Positions 36,511 through 45,591 of a DNA stretch of 64,000 nt are shown piece after piece. Position 1 is the stretch's first letter; every line of letters starts with the position of its first letter. Source of the DNA: Euzebyales bacterium (GTDB taxonomy: Bacteria > Actinomycetota > Nitriliruptoria > Euzebyales > JAHELV01); assembly GCA_035461305.1 (NCBI GenBank), contig DATHVN010000141.1, positions 1 to 64,000 on the forward strand. The letters are read 5' to 3'. Position numbers and translations under genes: made by a program. The notes under the pieces are model-generated. The model saw only the letters and a list, made by a program, of their open reading frames with translations, searched no databases and was not told the DNA's origin.

Positions 36511-37117
36511 GTGATGAGCCGTGCGTGGAGAGCCGGGCTGCTGACGCTCGGGTGGCCGCTGCTGTTGGCGCCCGCCGCGAGCGCTGCTGAGTCGACCGGC
36601 GTCGACAAGGCGATCAACGACGCGCTCGGACCGTTCGCCGAACAGGCGGCGACCGTCGTGTTCTGGGGCCGACGATCGGCGAGACCCCGCGTCCGTTGGT
36701 CGTGATCCTCCTCGTCGGTGGCGCGATCTTCTACAACAGGTTCATCAACCTGCCGGGGTTCCGCCACTCGATCGACGTCACGCGCGGCACCTACGATCCG
36801 AGCGACCCCGGTGAGACGACCCACTTCCGGGCGCTGATGACGGCGCTGTCGGCGACCGTGGGGCTCGGCAACCATCGCAGGCGTCGCCGTCGCGGTGTCT
36901 CTCGGCGGACCGGGCGCGACCTTCTGGATGGTGATCGCGGCGTTCTTCGGCATGTCGACGAAGTTCGTCGAGTGCTCCCTGGCGGTGAATCGCCAACATC
37001 CTCGCGTTGATCCTCTACACGCCTGAGATCCGAGAGGACCTGCGCGACTACTGGAACGCCTACCAGTCCGGCGAGATGAAGACCTACGCCGAGGAGCAGG
37101 TGGAGGTGGGCACCTGA
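36511..37117 (+). pseudogene. sodium/alanine symporter (AGCS), deleted and frameshifted
   Basis: The N-terminus (a hydrophobic leader, then TGVDKAINDALGPFAEQAAT) is in one frame. FYNRFINLPGFRHSIDV and [19 protein letters not shown] follow in a second, and [20 protein letters not shown] with [15 protein letters not shown] in a third; these are AGCS signature regions. The sequence then jumps to the family C-terminus ([20 protein letters not shown]), ending at 37117. Some 300 or more residues of the transmembrane core are missing. It cannot be a working Na+-coupled amino acid importer. Confidence 0.8.
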
Positions 37118-37142
37118 CCGGTCCGCGGTACCCTGCCCGCCC

Positions 37143-37430
37143 ATGGACATCGCCGCGTTCCAGGAGCAGATGCGCGTCACGTACGGCGCCCGCGACCGCG
37201 CGCGTGGTCCCGCACGCACGTTCGCGTGGCTCGTCGAGGAGTGCGGTGAGCTGTCGCGCGCCGTGTTCCGCGGCACCCACGACGACCGGCTCGTCGAGTT
37301 CGCCGACGTGCTGGCCTGGCTGACGTCGCTGGCCGACCTCGTGGGCGTGGACCTCGACGAGGCCGCGCGACGCTACGCCGACGGCTGTCCACGGTGCGGT
37401 TCGACCCCGTGCCGGTGCGCGAGCGGCTGA
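37143..37430 (+). CDS. MazG-like nucleotide pyrophosphohydrolase
   Basis: 95 residues. The metal-binding EExxE-12-28-ExxD pattern is visible as LVEECGELSRAVF and VEFADVLAWL, the mark of the all-alpha MazG/dUTPase superfamily. Such proteins hydrolyse non-canonical NTPs to NMP and pyrophosphate in the cytosol. The C-terminus has an unusual cysteine cluster, CPRCGSTPCRC, that could bind zinc. It converges with asd over 20 bp. Confidence 0.82.
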   Translation: MDIAAFQEQMRVTYGARDRARGPARTFAWLVEECGELSRAVFRGTHDDRLVEFADVLAWLTSLADLVGVDLDEAARRYADGCPRCGSTPCRCASG

Positions 37431-37450
37431 GGACCTCGGCGCGCCCGCGG

Positions 37451-38485
37451 CTACACGATGCCTCGCTCGATCAGCAGCTCGGCGATCTGCACCGTGTTCA
37501 GGGCCGCACCCTTGAGCAGGTTGTCGCCGACCACGAAGAAGTTCAACGCGTGCGGGTCGGCCAGGTCGCGACGGATGCGCCCGACGGCGACCTCGTCACG
37601 TCCCGCCCACTCCAGCGGCGTAGGCAGGTCGCACACCTCGAGGCCCGGGAACGCCTGCAGCGCCGCGACGGCCCGGTCGACATCGATCTCCGACGAGAAC
37701 GACGCGCGCACCTGGATCGCATGGCCGGCCATCACCGGCACCCGCACGCACGTCGGCGAGACCGTCAGATCAGGTAGCCCCAGGATCTTGCGGGACTCGT
37801 TGCGCAGCTTCATCTCCTCGTCGGAGTAGCCGTCCTGGGCGCGCGAGCCCAGCCACGGCACGACGTTGAACGCCAGGGTCGCGGCATGAACGCGATGCTC
37901 GACCAGCTTCGCCGCCGCGGCGCCGTCGCGGCGCAGCAGCTCCGGCTCGGCCAGCAGCGTCGGCACCTGCGCCAGCAGTTCGTCCATGCCCTGCTGCCCG
38001 GCGCCGCCGGCAGCCTGGTAGCTGGTGGCGACCATGCCGACCAGTCCGAAGGCGTCGTGGAGCGCCTTCAGCGGCAGCATCGCGGCCATCGTCGTGCAGT
38101 TGGGGTTGGCCACGATGCCCTTGCGCATGCCGTCCACGGCCTCGGGGTTGACCTCGGTGACCACCAGCGGCACGTCGGGGTCCATGCGCCACACCGACGA
38201 GTTGTCGACCACGATGGCGCCAGCCGCGACGGCCTGCGGCGCGTACTCGCGCGACCGCCCTCCACCAGCGGAGAACAGCGCGATGTCGACGCCGGCGAAG
38301 ATGTCCGGCTCCGTCAGCGCCCGGACCGTGATCTCGCGGTCCCCGAAGGCCAGCCGGCGGCCCGCGGAGCGTTCCGAGGCCACGAGCACGATGTCGTCGT
38401 GCGCGACGCTGCGGCGCTGGAGCAGGCGGCGGAGATCTTCGCCAACGGCGCCGGTGGCGCCGACGACCGCGATCGTGCGTCCCAT
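37451..38485 (-). CDS. asd: aspartate-semialdehyde dehydrogenase
   Basis: 344 residues from the ATG at 38485. The NADP-binding VVGATGAVGEDLRRLL, the catalytic cysteine in NPNCTTMAAMLPL, and the substrate-binding region ESRKILG are present. It reduces aspartyl phosphate to aspartate semialdehyde, the branch point to lysine/diaminopimelate, threonine and methionine. It lies 20 bp downstream of lysC on the same strand, the classic actinobacterial lysC-asd operon. Diaminopimelate output links it to the peptidoglycan genes in this window. Confidence 0.95.
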   Translation of the reverse strand: MGRTIAVVGATGAVGEDLRRLLQRRSVAHDDIVLVASERSAGRRLAFGDREITVRALTEPDIFAGVDIALFSAGGGRSREYAPQAVAAGAIVVDNSSVWRMDPDVPLVVTEVNPEAVDGMRKGIVANPNCTTMAAMLPLKALHDAFGLVGMVATSYQAAGGAGQQGMDELLAQVPTLLAEPELLRRDGAAAAKLVEHRVHAATLAFNVVPWLGSRAQDGYSDEEMKLRNESRKILGLPDLTVSPTCVRVPVMAGHAIQVRASFSSEIDVDRAVAALQAFPGLEVCDLPTPLEWAGRDEVAVGRIRRDLADPHALNFFVVGDNLLKGAALNTVQIAELLIERGIV

Positions 38486-38505
38486 GGTCGTGTCCTTGTC
38501 GTGGG

Positions 38506-39750
<1,245 letters not shown>

Positions 39751-39899
39751 ACGACTGTCCAGACCCTGGTCGATCCACTGCACCCACCGTCGAGCGACGC
39801 CGGCCGGCGATGGCTCGGCGGCGTCCCGACAATGCTAACCATGCGGCACCGTTTCCACCGGTCCGCGAGGCTGGACGGCAGTGAAGGCGAACGGGGCGG

Positions 39900-40547
39900 T
39901 TGTCCACCGCCTCAGCGGATCCCGCGGCCCGCCCACGGCGGCTCCGCCGGGCCACGACCGAGGCGTCGGGCGCCCCGACCGCTGGCACGCCGACGCCGAC
40001 GACGGCCGCGAGCACAGGTGCCGTGTCGACCGACGGCCGGGTGGCCGTCCCGTCCGCTGGCGGCCACGCCGACGGCGGCCGCGAGCGCAGGCGCCGTGTC
40101 GACCGACGGCCCGGTGGCCGTCCCGACCGCGTCGACCGACGGCCCGGTGTCCCGACCGCGTCGACCGACGGCCCGGTGGCCGTCCCGAACGTGTCGACCG
40201 ACGGCCCGGTGGCCGTCCCGGCCTGTCCTCGACGGAGCCGGTGACATCGACCGGTTTCCCTTGTGGGGGATCGGGTGTTGCGTACCTCACCCACGTCCGC
40301 ACCGGCACGCACACCGGCTTCGACCGGGTCGTGTGGGAGTTCGACGGCCCGGCACCGGTCTTTCGCGCGGCGTACGCCGACCGCCCGTGGCGGAGTCGGG
40401 GGGTCCGGTCGTCGCATCAGGACCGCGGGCGACGCCACGGTGACACTCCTCTCCTCGCCGGCCTCCGGCGTCGACCTCAGCGGCGAGCAGCCGGTCGAGG
40501 TCTCCACGTCCCCGCCGCCTGTCGGGCGTCCAGGCCAGCACCCATGA
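39900..40547 (+). pseudogene. AMIN-like-domain lipoprotein remnant
   Basis: A low-complexity Ala/Thr/Pro region built from an 11-residue repeat (VSTDGPVAVPT) precedes a segment, in another frame, reading VAYLTHVRTGTHTGFDRVVW then EFDGPAPVFRAAYADRP (about 40277-40385). That is the start of the AMIN-like beta-barrel found in actinobacterial lipoproteins. A third frame continues with AGDATVTLLSSPASGVDLSG to 40547. The N-terminal signal is not intact and at least three frame changes are needed. The family assignment rests on pattern memory and is moderate. Confidence 0.5.
40023..40223 (+). repeat. 33-bp minisatellite, five copies
   Basis: Copies begin at 40023, 40096, 40129, 40158 and 40191; the first is separated from the second by 43 bp of related sequence. 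Each encodes STDGPVAVP plus two variable residues when read in frame. Copy three (40129-40157) has lost 4 bp, shifting the reading frame in the middle of the array. Copies differ by only one to three bases, so the expansion is recent. Confidence 0.85.
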
Positions 40548-40774
40548 CTGTCACAGAGACCGTGAAGACGGGTAACGTCGAGAGCACGCTGGCCTGGGCG
40601 GTCGCATCGACGACATGCGCCCCCTTGTGGTCACAACCCAGACGTCACCGGTACGGATCGTGCTGGACATCGGGCACTGATCGGGCTCCACGCCCAACGG
40701 TCACCGCGCGCCGGTCACCGCGTCCGCACCGTCGCGATGCGGCGAACCGGCGGGCTGCGTGACAAGCTCGGGGT
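40548..40774. other. intergenic, no gene seen
   Basis: Between the lipoprotein remnant and the sirtuin gene I see no coding-like frame. The short stretch around 40560-40670 is less G+C-rich than its surroundings and probably holds the sirtuin promoter. Confidence 0.4.
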
Positions 40775-41632
40775 GTGGACGGGCAGATCGCGCAGCTCGC
40801 GGAGCTGGTCGCCGACGGCGACGTGGTGGTCCTCAGTGGAGCGGGCATCTCGACTGACTCCGGCATCCCCGACTACCGCGGGCCGACCGGTGCGCAACGG
40901 CGGACGGCGCCGATCACCTACCGCGAATTCGTCTCCGACCCGACGGCGCGACGACGGTACTGGGCGCGCAGCCAGCTCGGCTGGCGCCACGTCCGGCGTG
41001 CCCGACCCAACCCCGGGCACTTCGCCGTCGCCCGGCTCGAGCACCACGGCTGGGCGTCGGGGCTGATCACACAGAACGTCGACGGGCTCCACGGTGCGGC
41101 GGGCAGCCAGAACGTCGTCGAGCTGCACGGCAACCTCGCGCGGACCGTCTGCCTGGGCTGCGGCGTGCGGCGGTCACGGCGCGAGCTCGGGCAACGCCTG
41201 GACGCCGCCAACCCGGACTTCGCGGCGACGCCCACCCGGATCGCACCCGACGGCGACGCGGAGCTGCTCGCCGACGCCGAGCGGGGGTTCCGGGTCGTGG
41301 CATGCACCACCTGCGGCGGTGTGCTGAAACCGGACGTCGTGTTCTTCGGAGAGTCGGTCCCGCGCGACCGGGTGAACCGTTGCTTCGCGATGGTCGACGC
41401 GGCCCGCGCCGTGCTGGTGGTCGGGTCGTCGTTGACCGTCATGTCGGGGTATCGCTTCATCATCCGCGCCCGCGGGCGAGGTACGCCGGTCGCGATCGTC
41501 AACCGTGGGCCGACGCGCGGTGACGATGACGCGGTACTCCGCGTCGACGCCGGTCTGGCCGACGTGCTGCCGAGGGTGCTCGACCACCTGCGCGCCCAGG
41601 ACCGCCGGGCAGCCCCCACCCAGCCGCGTTGA
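40775..41632 (+). CDS. Sir2-family NAD-dependent protein deacylase
   Basis: 285 residues, GTG start. NAD-binding VVLSGAGISTDSGIPDYRG, the catalytic region TQNVDGLHG with the active-site histidine in ELHGNL, and two zinc CxxC pairs (CLGCG and CTTCGG) are all present. LVVGSSLTVMSGYRF completes the Rossmann core. Sirtuins remove acetyl or other acyl groups from lysines using NAD+. Since the window also carries a GNAT acetyltransferase of the Pat type, this could be the reversing enzyme for acetyl-CoA synthetase, but the two genes are 32 kb apart. It is followed immediately by a hairpin-repeat array. Confidence 0.92.
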   Translation: MDGQIAQLAELVADGDVVVLSGAGISTDSGIPDYRGPTGAQRRTAPITYREFVSDPTARRRYWARSQLGWRHVRRARPNPGHFAVARLEHHGWASGLITQNVDGLHGAAGSQNVVELHGNLARTVCLGCGVRRSRRELGQRLDAANPDFAATPTRIAPDGDAELLADAERGFRVVACTTCGGVLKPDVVFFGESVPRDRVNRCFAMVDAARAVLVVGSSLTVMSGYRFIIRARGRGTPVAIVNRGPTRGDDDAVLRVDAGLADVLPRVLDHLRAQDRRAAPTQPR

Positions 41633-41770
41633 CACCACCCCGAGTTCCGCCCACACCCCGAACTCCGCGCCAGCAGGTGGGGCGCGAACCTCGAGGTGGT
41701 GTCGCGGAGTTCGAGGTGGTGTAGCGAAACCCGAGGTGGTGTGGCGAAGTTCGGGGTGGTGGCGTGGTGG
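41631..41770. repeat. 20-bp unit array with inverted copies between convergent genes
   Basis: Two inverted units (41631-41671) are followed by direct units at 41676-41694, 41695-41714, 41715-41734, 41735-41754 and a partial at 41755-41770. The unit is GGTGGTGTNGCGAANTTCGA-like. Inverted and direct units can pair into long hairpins. The array fills the whole space between the sirtuin stop and the PEP synthase stop. It is the same family as the hairpin at 25445-25490. Confidence 0.8.
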
Positions 41771-44167
41771 TCAGCCGAGCTCGGTCTCGATCTTGGCGAC
41801 GTTCTGGCGGGTGGCGAGCAACGCGTCGGGGTTGACCGAGATCGAGTCGATCCCGGACTCGACCAGGAACGCGGCCAGGTCCGGATGGTCGCTGGGACCC
41901 TGCCCGCAGATCCCGACCACGCGGCCCTTGGCGTGGGCGGCCTCGATCACCATGCTGATCGCCCTGCGCACCGCAGGGTTGCGCTCGTCGAACAGGTGCG
42001 CGAGGTGACCAGAATCGCGGTCGACGCCGAGGATGAGCTGCGTCAGGTCGTTGCTGCCGATCGAGAACCCGTCGAACCGGTCCGCGAACTCGTCGGCCAG
42101 CAGCACGTTGGCCGGGATCTCGCACATGACGTAGACCTTCAACCCGTCCTCGCCGCGGCGCAGACCCTCGCCGGCCATGACCTCCAGCACGCCGTCCGCC
42201 TCCTCGAGCGTGCGCACGAACGGGAGCATGATGATGACGTTGTCCAGACCCATCGTCTCCCGGACGCGCTTCAGCGCACGGCACTCGAGCGCGAACGCCT
42301 CGCGGTAACCCTCCGTGTAGTACCGGCTGGCGCCGCGCCACCCGAGCATCGGGTTGCTCTCCTCCGGCTCGAACTGCCGCCCGCCGATCAGATCGGCGTA
42401 CTCGTTGCTCTTGAAGTCGCTGGTGCGCACGACGACCGGGTCGGGGTACCGGGACGCGGCGATACGGCCGATCCCCAGCGCAAGCCGGTCCACGAAGTAG
42501 GCGCGCAGGTCGTCGTAGCCGATCGTCAGCTTCTCGATGTGCGTGCGCACCTTCTTGTCCTCGACGTCGTCGAAGCGCACCAGGGCCATCGGGTGGACCT
42601 GGATGTGGTCGTTGACGATGAACTCCATGCGCGCCAGCCCGACGCCGTCGGACGGCAGCTGCCACCAGCGCATCGCGGCGCCGGGTGACGCCAGGATCAG
42701 CATCACCTTGGTCTCGGTCTCGGGCAGGTCGGACACGTCGAGCGTCTCCTCGGTCCAGGCGATCTCGCCCGGATAGACCAGCCCGGCGTCGCCCTCCGCG
42801 CACGACACGGTGACCACGTCGCCGTCGGTGAGCACGCTCGTCGCGTCGTCGGTGCCGACGACCGCGGGGATGCCGATCTCCCGGCTGATGATCGCCGCGT
42901 GTGCAGTCCTGCCGCCGCGGTCGGTCACGACGGCGCTCGCGCGTGCCATGAGTGGACCCCAGTCGGGATCGGTCATCTCGGTCACCAGCACGTCGCCGTC
43001 GGAGAAGTCGTCGGCGTCATCGGGGCTGGCCAGCAGCCGGACCGTCCCGCTGGCGACCGCGCCGCCCACGGCGATCCCGGTGACCACCGGAGTGGCGTCG
43101 GTCTGGACCCGGTAGCTGGTCAACACCGACGCGCCGGCCCGGGACTGCACGGTCTCGGGTCGGGCCTGCACGACGAACAGCTCGTCGGACTCGCCGTCCT
43201 TGGCCCACTCGATGTCCATCGGCCTGCCGTAGTGCAGCTCGATCGCCCGCGCCCACCGGGCGAGCTCGAGTACCTCGTCGTCGGACAGCACGAACGACTC
43301 CCGCTCGCGCCGGCGCGTGTCGACCACCTTCGTCGCCGCAGCCTCACCGCGGGCGTAGACCTCCTTGGACAGTTTGGACCCACGGACCCGGTCGATGATG
43401 GGTCGCCGTGGTTTGCCGTCCGAGGTCGTCCCGTCGAGCGCCGGCTTGAAGACCACCCATTCGTCGGGCTCGACGTTGCCGCGCACCAGGTGCTCACCCA
43501 GCCCCCACGAGCCGTTGATCACGACCACGTCGGGGAAGCCGGTGTCGGGCTCCAGCGTGAACGCCACACCCGAGCACGCCCGACCGGCGCGCACCATCTT
43601 CTGGATGGCGACGCTCAGCGCGACCTCGCGGTCGTCGAAGCCGTGACGCGCGCGGTAGACGATGGCCCGGTCGGTGAACAACGACGTGTAGCAGAACCGC
43701 ACCGCGTCGAGCACATCGTCGTGCCCGGTGACGTTGAGCATGGTCTCCTGCTGGCCGGCGAAGCTGGCGTCCGGCAGATCCTCGGCGGTCGCCGAGCTGC
43801 GGATCGCGACGTCCACCTCAGCCATCTCGTAGCGCTCGCACAGCACGTCGTACGCGCTGCGGATCTCGTCGGCCAGATCATCCGGGAAATGCCCACGGCC
43901 GACGGCGCGGCGCAGCCGGTCACCTACCTCGCGCACGCGCCGCTCGTCCTCCCGGAGCTCGTCGACGGCCTTGGCGATCAGCTCGGTGATGCCGTTGTCG
44001 GCGACGTACGTGCGGTAGCCGTCCACCGTGATCGCAAAACCCTCAGGCACACGAACACCCTGTTCCTTCAGGCTGCGCAGCATCTCACCGAGCGAGGCGT
44101 TCTTGCCCCCGACGATGCCGACGTCGTCCTGACCGAACTCCTCCAACGGACGCACGAGCTGGCTCAT
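41771..44167 (-). CDS. ppsA: phosphoenolpyruvate synthase
   Basis: 798 residues from the ATG at 44167 with a good Shine-Dalgarno (GAGAGGAG). The N-terminal ATP-binding domain (VGGKNASLGEML, AIRSSATAEDLPDASFAGQQ), the central phosphohistidine domain with TDRGGRTAHAAIISREIGIP, and the C-terminal TIM barrel (FSIGSNDLTQLILGVDRDSG, and the cysteine in GICGQGPSD) are complete. It makes PEP from pyruvate and ATP, giving AMP and phosphate. With pckA this gives the cell two routes to PEP for gluconeogenesis. Confidence 0.94.
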   Translation of the reverse strand: MSQLVRPLEEFGQDDVGIVGGKNASLGEMLRSLKEQGVRVPEGFAITVDGYRTYVADNGITELIAKAVDELREDERRVREVGDRLRRAVGRGHFPDDLADEIRSAYDVLCERYEMAEVDVAIRSSATAEDLPDASFAGQQETMLNVTGHDDVLDAVRFCYTSLFTDRAIVYRARHGFDDREVALSVAIQKMVRAGRACSGVAFTLEPDTGFPDVVVINGSWGLGEHLVRGNVEPDEWVVFKPALDGTTSDGKPRRPIIDRVRGSKLSKEVYARGEAAATKVVDTRRRERESFVLSDDEVLELARWARAIELHYGRPMDIEWAKDGESDELFVVQARPETVQSRAGASVLTSYRVQTDATPVVTGIAVGGAVASGTVRLLASPDDADDFSDGDVLVTEMTDPDWGPLMARASAVVTDRGGRTAHAAIISREIGIPAVVGTDDATSVLTDGDVVTVSCAEGDAGLVYPGEIAWTEETLDVSDLPETETKVMLILASPGAAMRWWQLPSDGVGLARMEFIVNDHIQVHPMALVRFDDVEDKKVRTHIEKLTIGYDDLRAYFVDRLALGIGRIAASRYPDPVVVRTSDFKSNEYADLIGGRQFEPEESNPMLGWRGASRYYTEGYREAFALECRALKRVRETMGLDNVIIMLPFVRTLEEADGVLEVMAGEGLRRGEDGLKVYVMCEIPANVLLADEFADRFDGFSIGSNDLTQLILGVDRDSGHLAHLFDERNPAVRRAISMVIEAAHAKGRVVGICGQGPSDHPDLAAFLVESGIDSISVNPDALLATRQNVAKIETELG

Positions 44168-44617
44168 GCCTGGCTCCTCTCGCTCACCAGCCGCCACGCT
44201 CGCCGAGCGCCGCAGCGTCGACCGACCACGTCGTGCACGGTAACGCCGATCTGCGGGCACCAACAGGCCCGAACACAGAGGAACGGGCACATCCGGGCAG
44301 CGCCGGCCGCTGCTTCATCTAGCATGACAGCACCTTCAATTGCCTCACGCAGCACGGGGAGCCACCAATCGCCACATCGTGACTTGGCGTCGGTGGGCGT
44401 CGCCAAGATCTGCTCTCGGACCGGTCGTGTGCTTGGTCGTCTCGCTGACGCTCGACTCCCAGCGGCGGCTGAGGGAGCCCACGGCACGGCACCAGAGAAG
44501 CCGCGCGGTCGCACGGCGTGGTGAGCGACGAACACCGGGTCATCTACATGCGAGCCGCAACGCCGCGACCCGGGATGCAGATGCGGCCGAATGCCAGCCG
44601 GGACCGGCAGACAGACC
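44168..44617. other. 450-bp intergenic region, no gene supported
   Basis: The only open frames are short and Arg-rich without a recognisable domain; a 74-residue minus frame ending at 44319 is the best but unconvincing. The stretch around 44320-44420 is less G+C-rich than average and could hold the ppsA promoter. No RNA gene, repeat or strong hairpin was seen. Confidence 0.4.
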
Positions 44618-45220
44618 CTACTGGAGGGCCCGGCGCCCCGCGAAGGCGCGACCGAGCGTGATCTCGTCGGCGTACTCCAGGTCACCGCCGACCGGCAGGC
44701 CCGACGCGATCCTGCTGACCCGCAGCTCCATGCTCTTGAGCAGCTTCGACAGGTAGCTCGCGGTCGCCTCGCCCTCGATGTTGGGGTTCGTGGCCAGCAC
44801 GACCTCGGCGATGTCCTCGGTGCCGATGCGGGTGACGAGTTCGCGCACCCGCAGCTGCTCGGGCCCGATGCCGTCGATCGGCGAGATGGCGCCCCCCAGC
44901 ACGTGGTAGCGTCCGCGGAACTCGCCGGTCTTCTCGATCGCCAGCACGTCGCGAGGCTCCTCGACCACGCACAGCACCGTCGGGTCACGCCGGGCGTCGC
45001 GACAGATCCGACACTCTTCGTGCTCGCTGACGTTGAAGCAGCGCTGGCAGAACTGCACCTTCACCTTGACGATGCGGATGGCGTTGGCGAGCCGCTCGGC
45101 GTCGTCGATGTCGACCTGCAGCAGGTGGAACGCAAGGCGCTGCGCGCTCTTGGGCCCGATGCCCGGCAACCGGCCCAGCTCCTCGATCAGGTCCTGGATC
45201 GGACCTTCGTAGACGCTCAG
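44618..45220 (-). CDS. recR: recombination mediator RecR, probable CTG start
   Basis: 200 residues if translation begins at the CTG at 45220, giving [20 protein letters not shown], the universal RecR N-terminus. The first ATG (45169) would delete 17 residues of the helix-hairpin-helix DNA-binding region. The HhH region is followed by a four-cysteine zinc finger ([19 protein letters not shown]) and a Toprim domain. RecR acts with RecO/RecF to load RecA at gaps. The CTG overlaps the ybaB stop as CTGA, in the same way ATGA couples other genes here. ybaB-recR downstream of dnaX is a widely conserved order. Confidence 0.93.
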   Translation of the reverse strand: MSVYEGPIQDLIEELGRLPGIGPKSAQRLAFHLLQVDIDDAERLANAIRIVKVKVQFCQRCFNVSEHEECRICRDARRDPTVLCVVEEPRDVLAIEKTGEFRGRYHVLGGAISPIDGIGPEQLRVRELVTRIGTEDIAEVVLATNPNIEGEATASYLSKLLKSMELRVSRIASGLPVGGDLEYADEITLGRAFAGRRALQ

Positions 45221-45522
45221 ATCAGCCCCGGCGGCAGGCCGAGCCCGCCGGCGAGGCTGCCCAGCTTCTCCTGCTCCAGCTCGCGGGCGCGGCGCAGGCC
45301 GTCGTTGACAGCCGCGACCACCAGGTCCTGCAGCATCTCGACGTCGTCCGGGTCGACGGCCTCGGGTGCGATCTCGATGCTCGTCAGGTCGCCTGTCCCG
45401 GTCACGACCGCGTTGACGGTCCCACCGCCGGCGGTACCGGTCACCTCGACCTCGGCGATCTCCTCCTGCGCCTTGGCGAGCTTGCGCTGCAGTGCCTGCG
45501 CCTGTTGCAGCATCTGGTTCAT
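45217..45522 (-). CDS. YbaB/EbfC nucleoid-associated protein
   Basis: 101 residues, beginning [20 protein letters not shown], the family-typical amphipathic helix. The beta core ([20 protein letters not shown]) and a second helix follow. It forms dimers that bind DNA and compact the nucleoid. It lies between dnaX and recR as in most bacteria, and its stop overlaps the presumed recR start. Confidence 0.94.
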   Translation of the reverse strand: MNQMLQQAQALQRKLAKAQEEIAEVEVTGTAGGGTVNAVVTGTGDLTSIEIAPEAVDPDDVEMLQDLVVAAVNDGLRRARELEQEKLGSLAGGLGLPPGLI

Positions 45523-45591
45523 GACGTCTGCCCTACCGTTCGGCTACCGGTCGTGCCATCCGGCGCGGCGGCCGGCGCGGCTGCGTCCAGC

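Noticed and set aside
40023-40223. CRISPR-like array
   Set aside because: The 33-bp units are directly tandem or nearly so, without unique spacers, and encode a repeated peptide. No cas genes are present.
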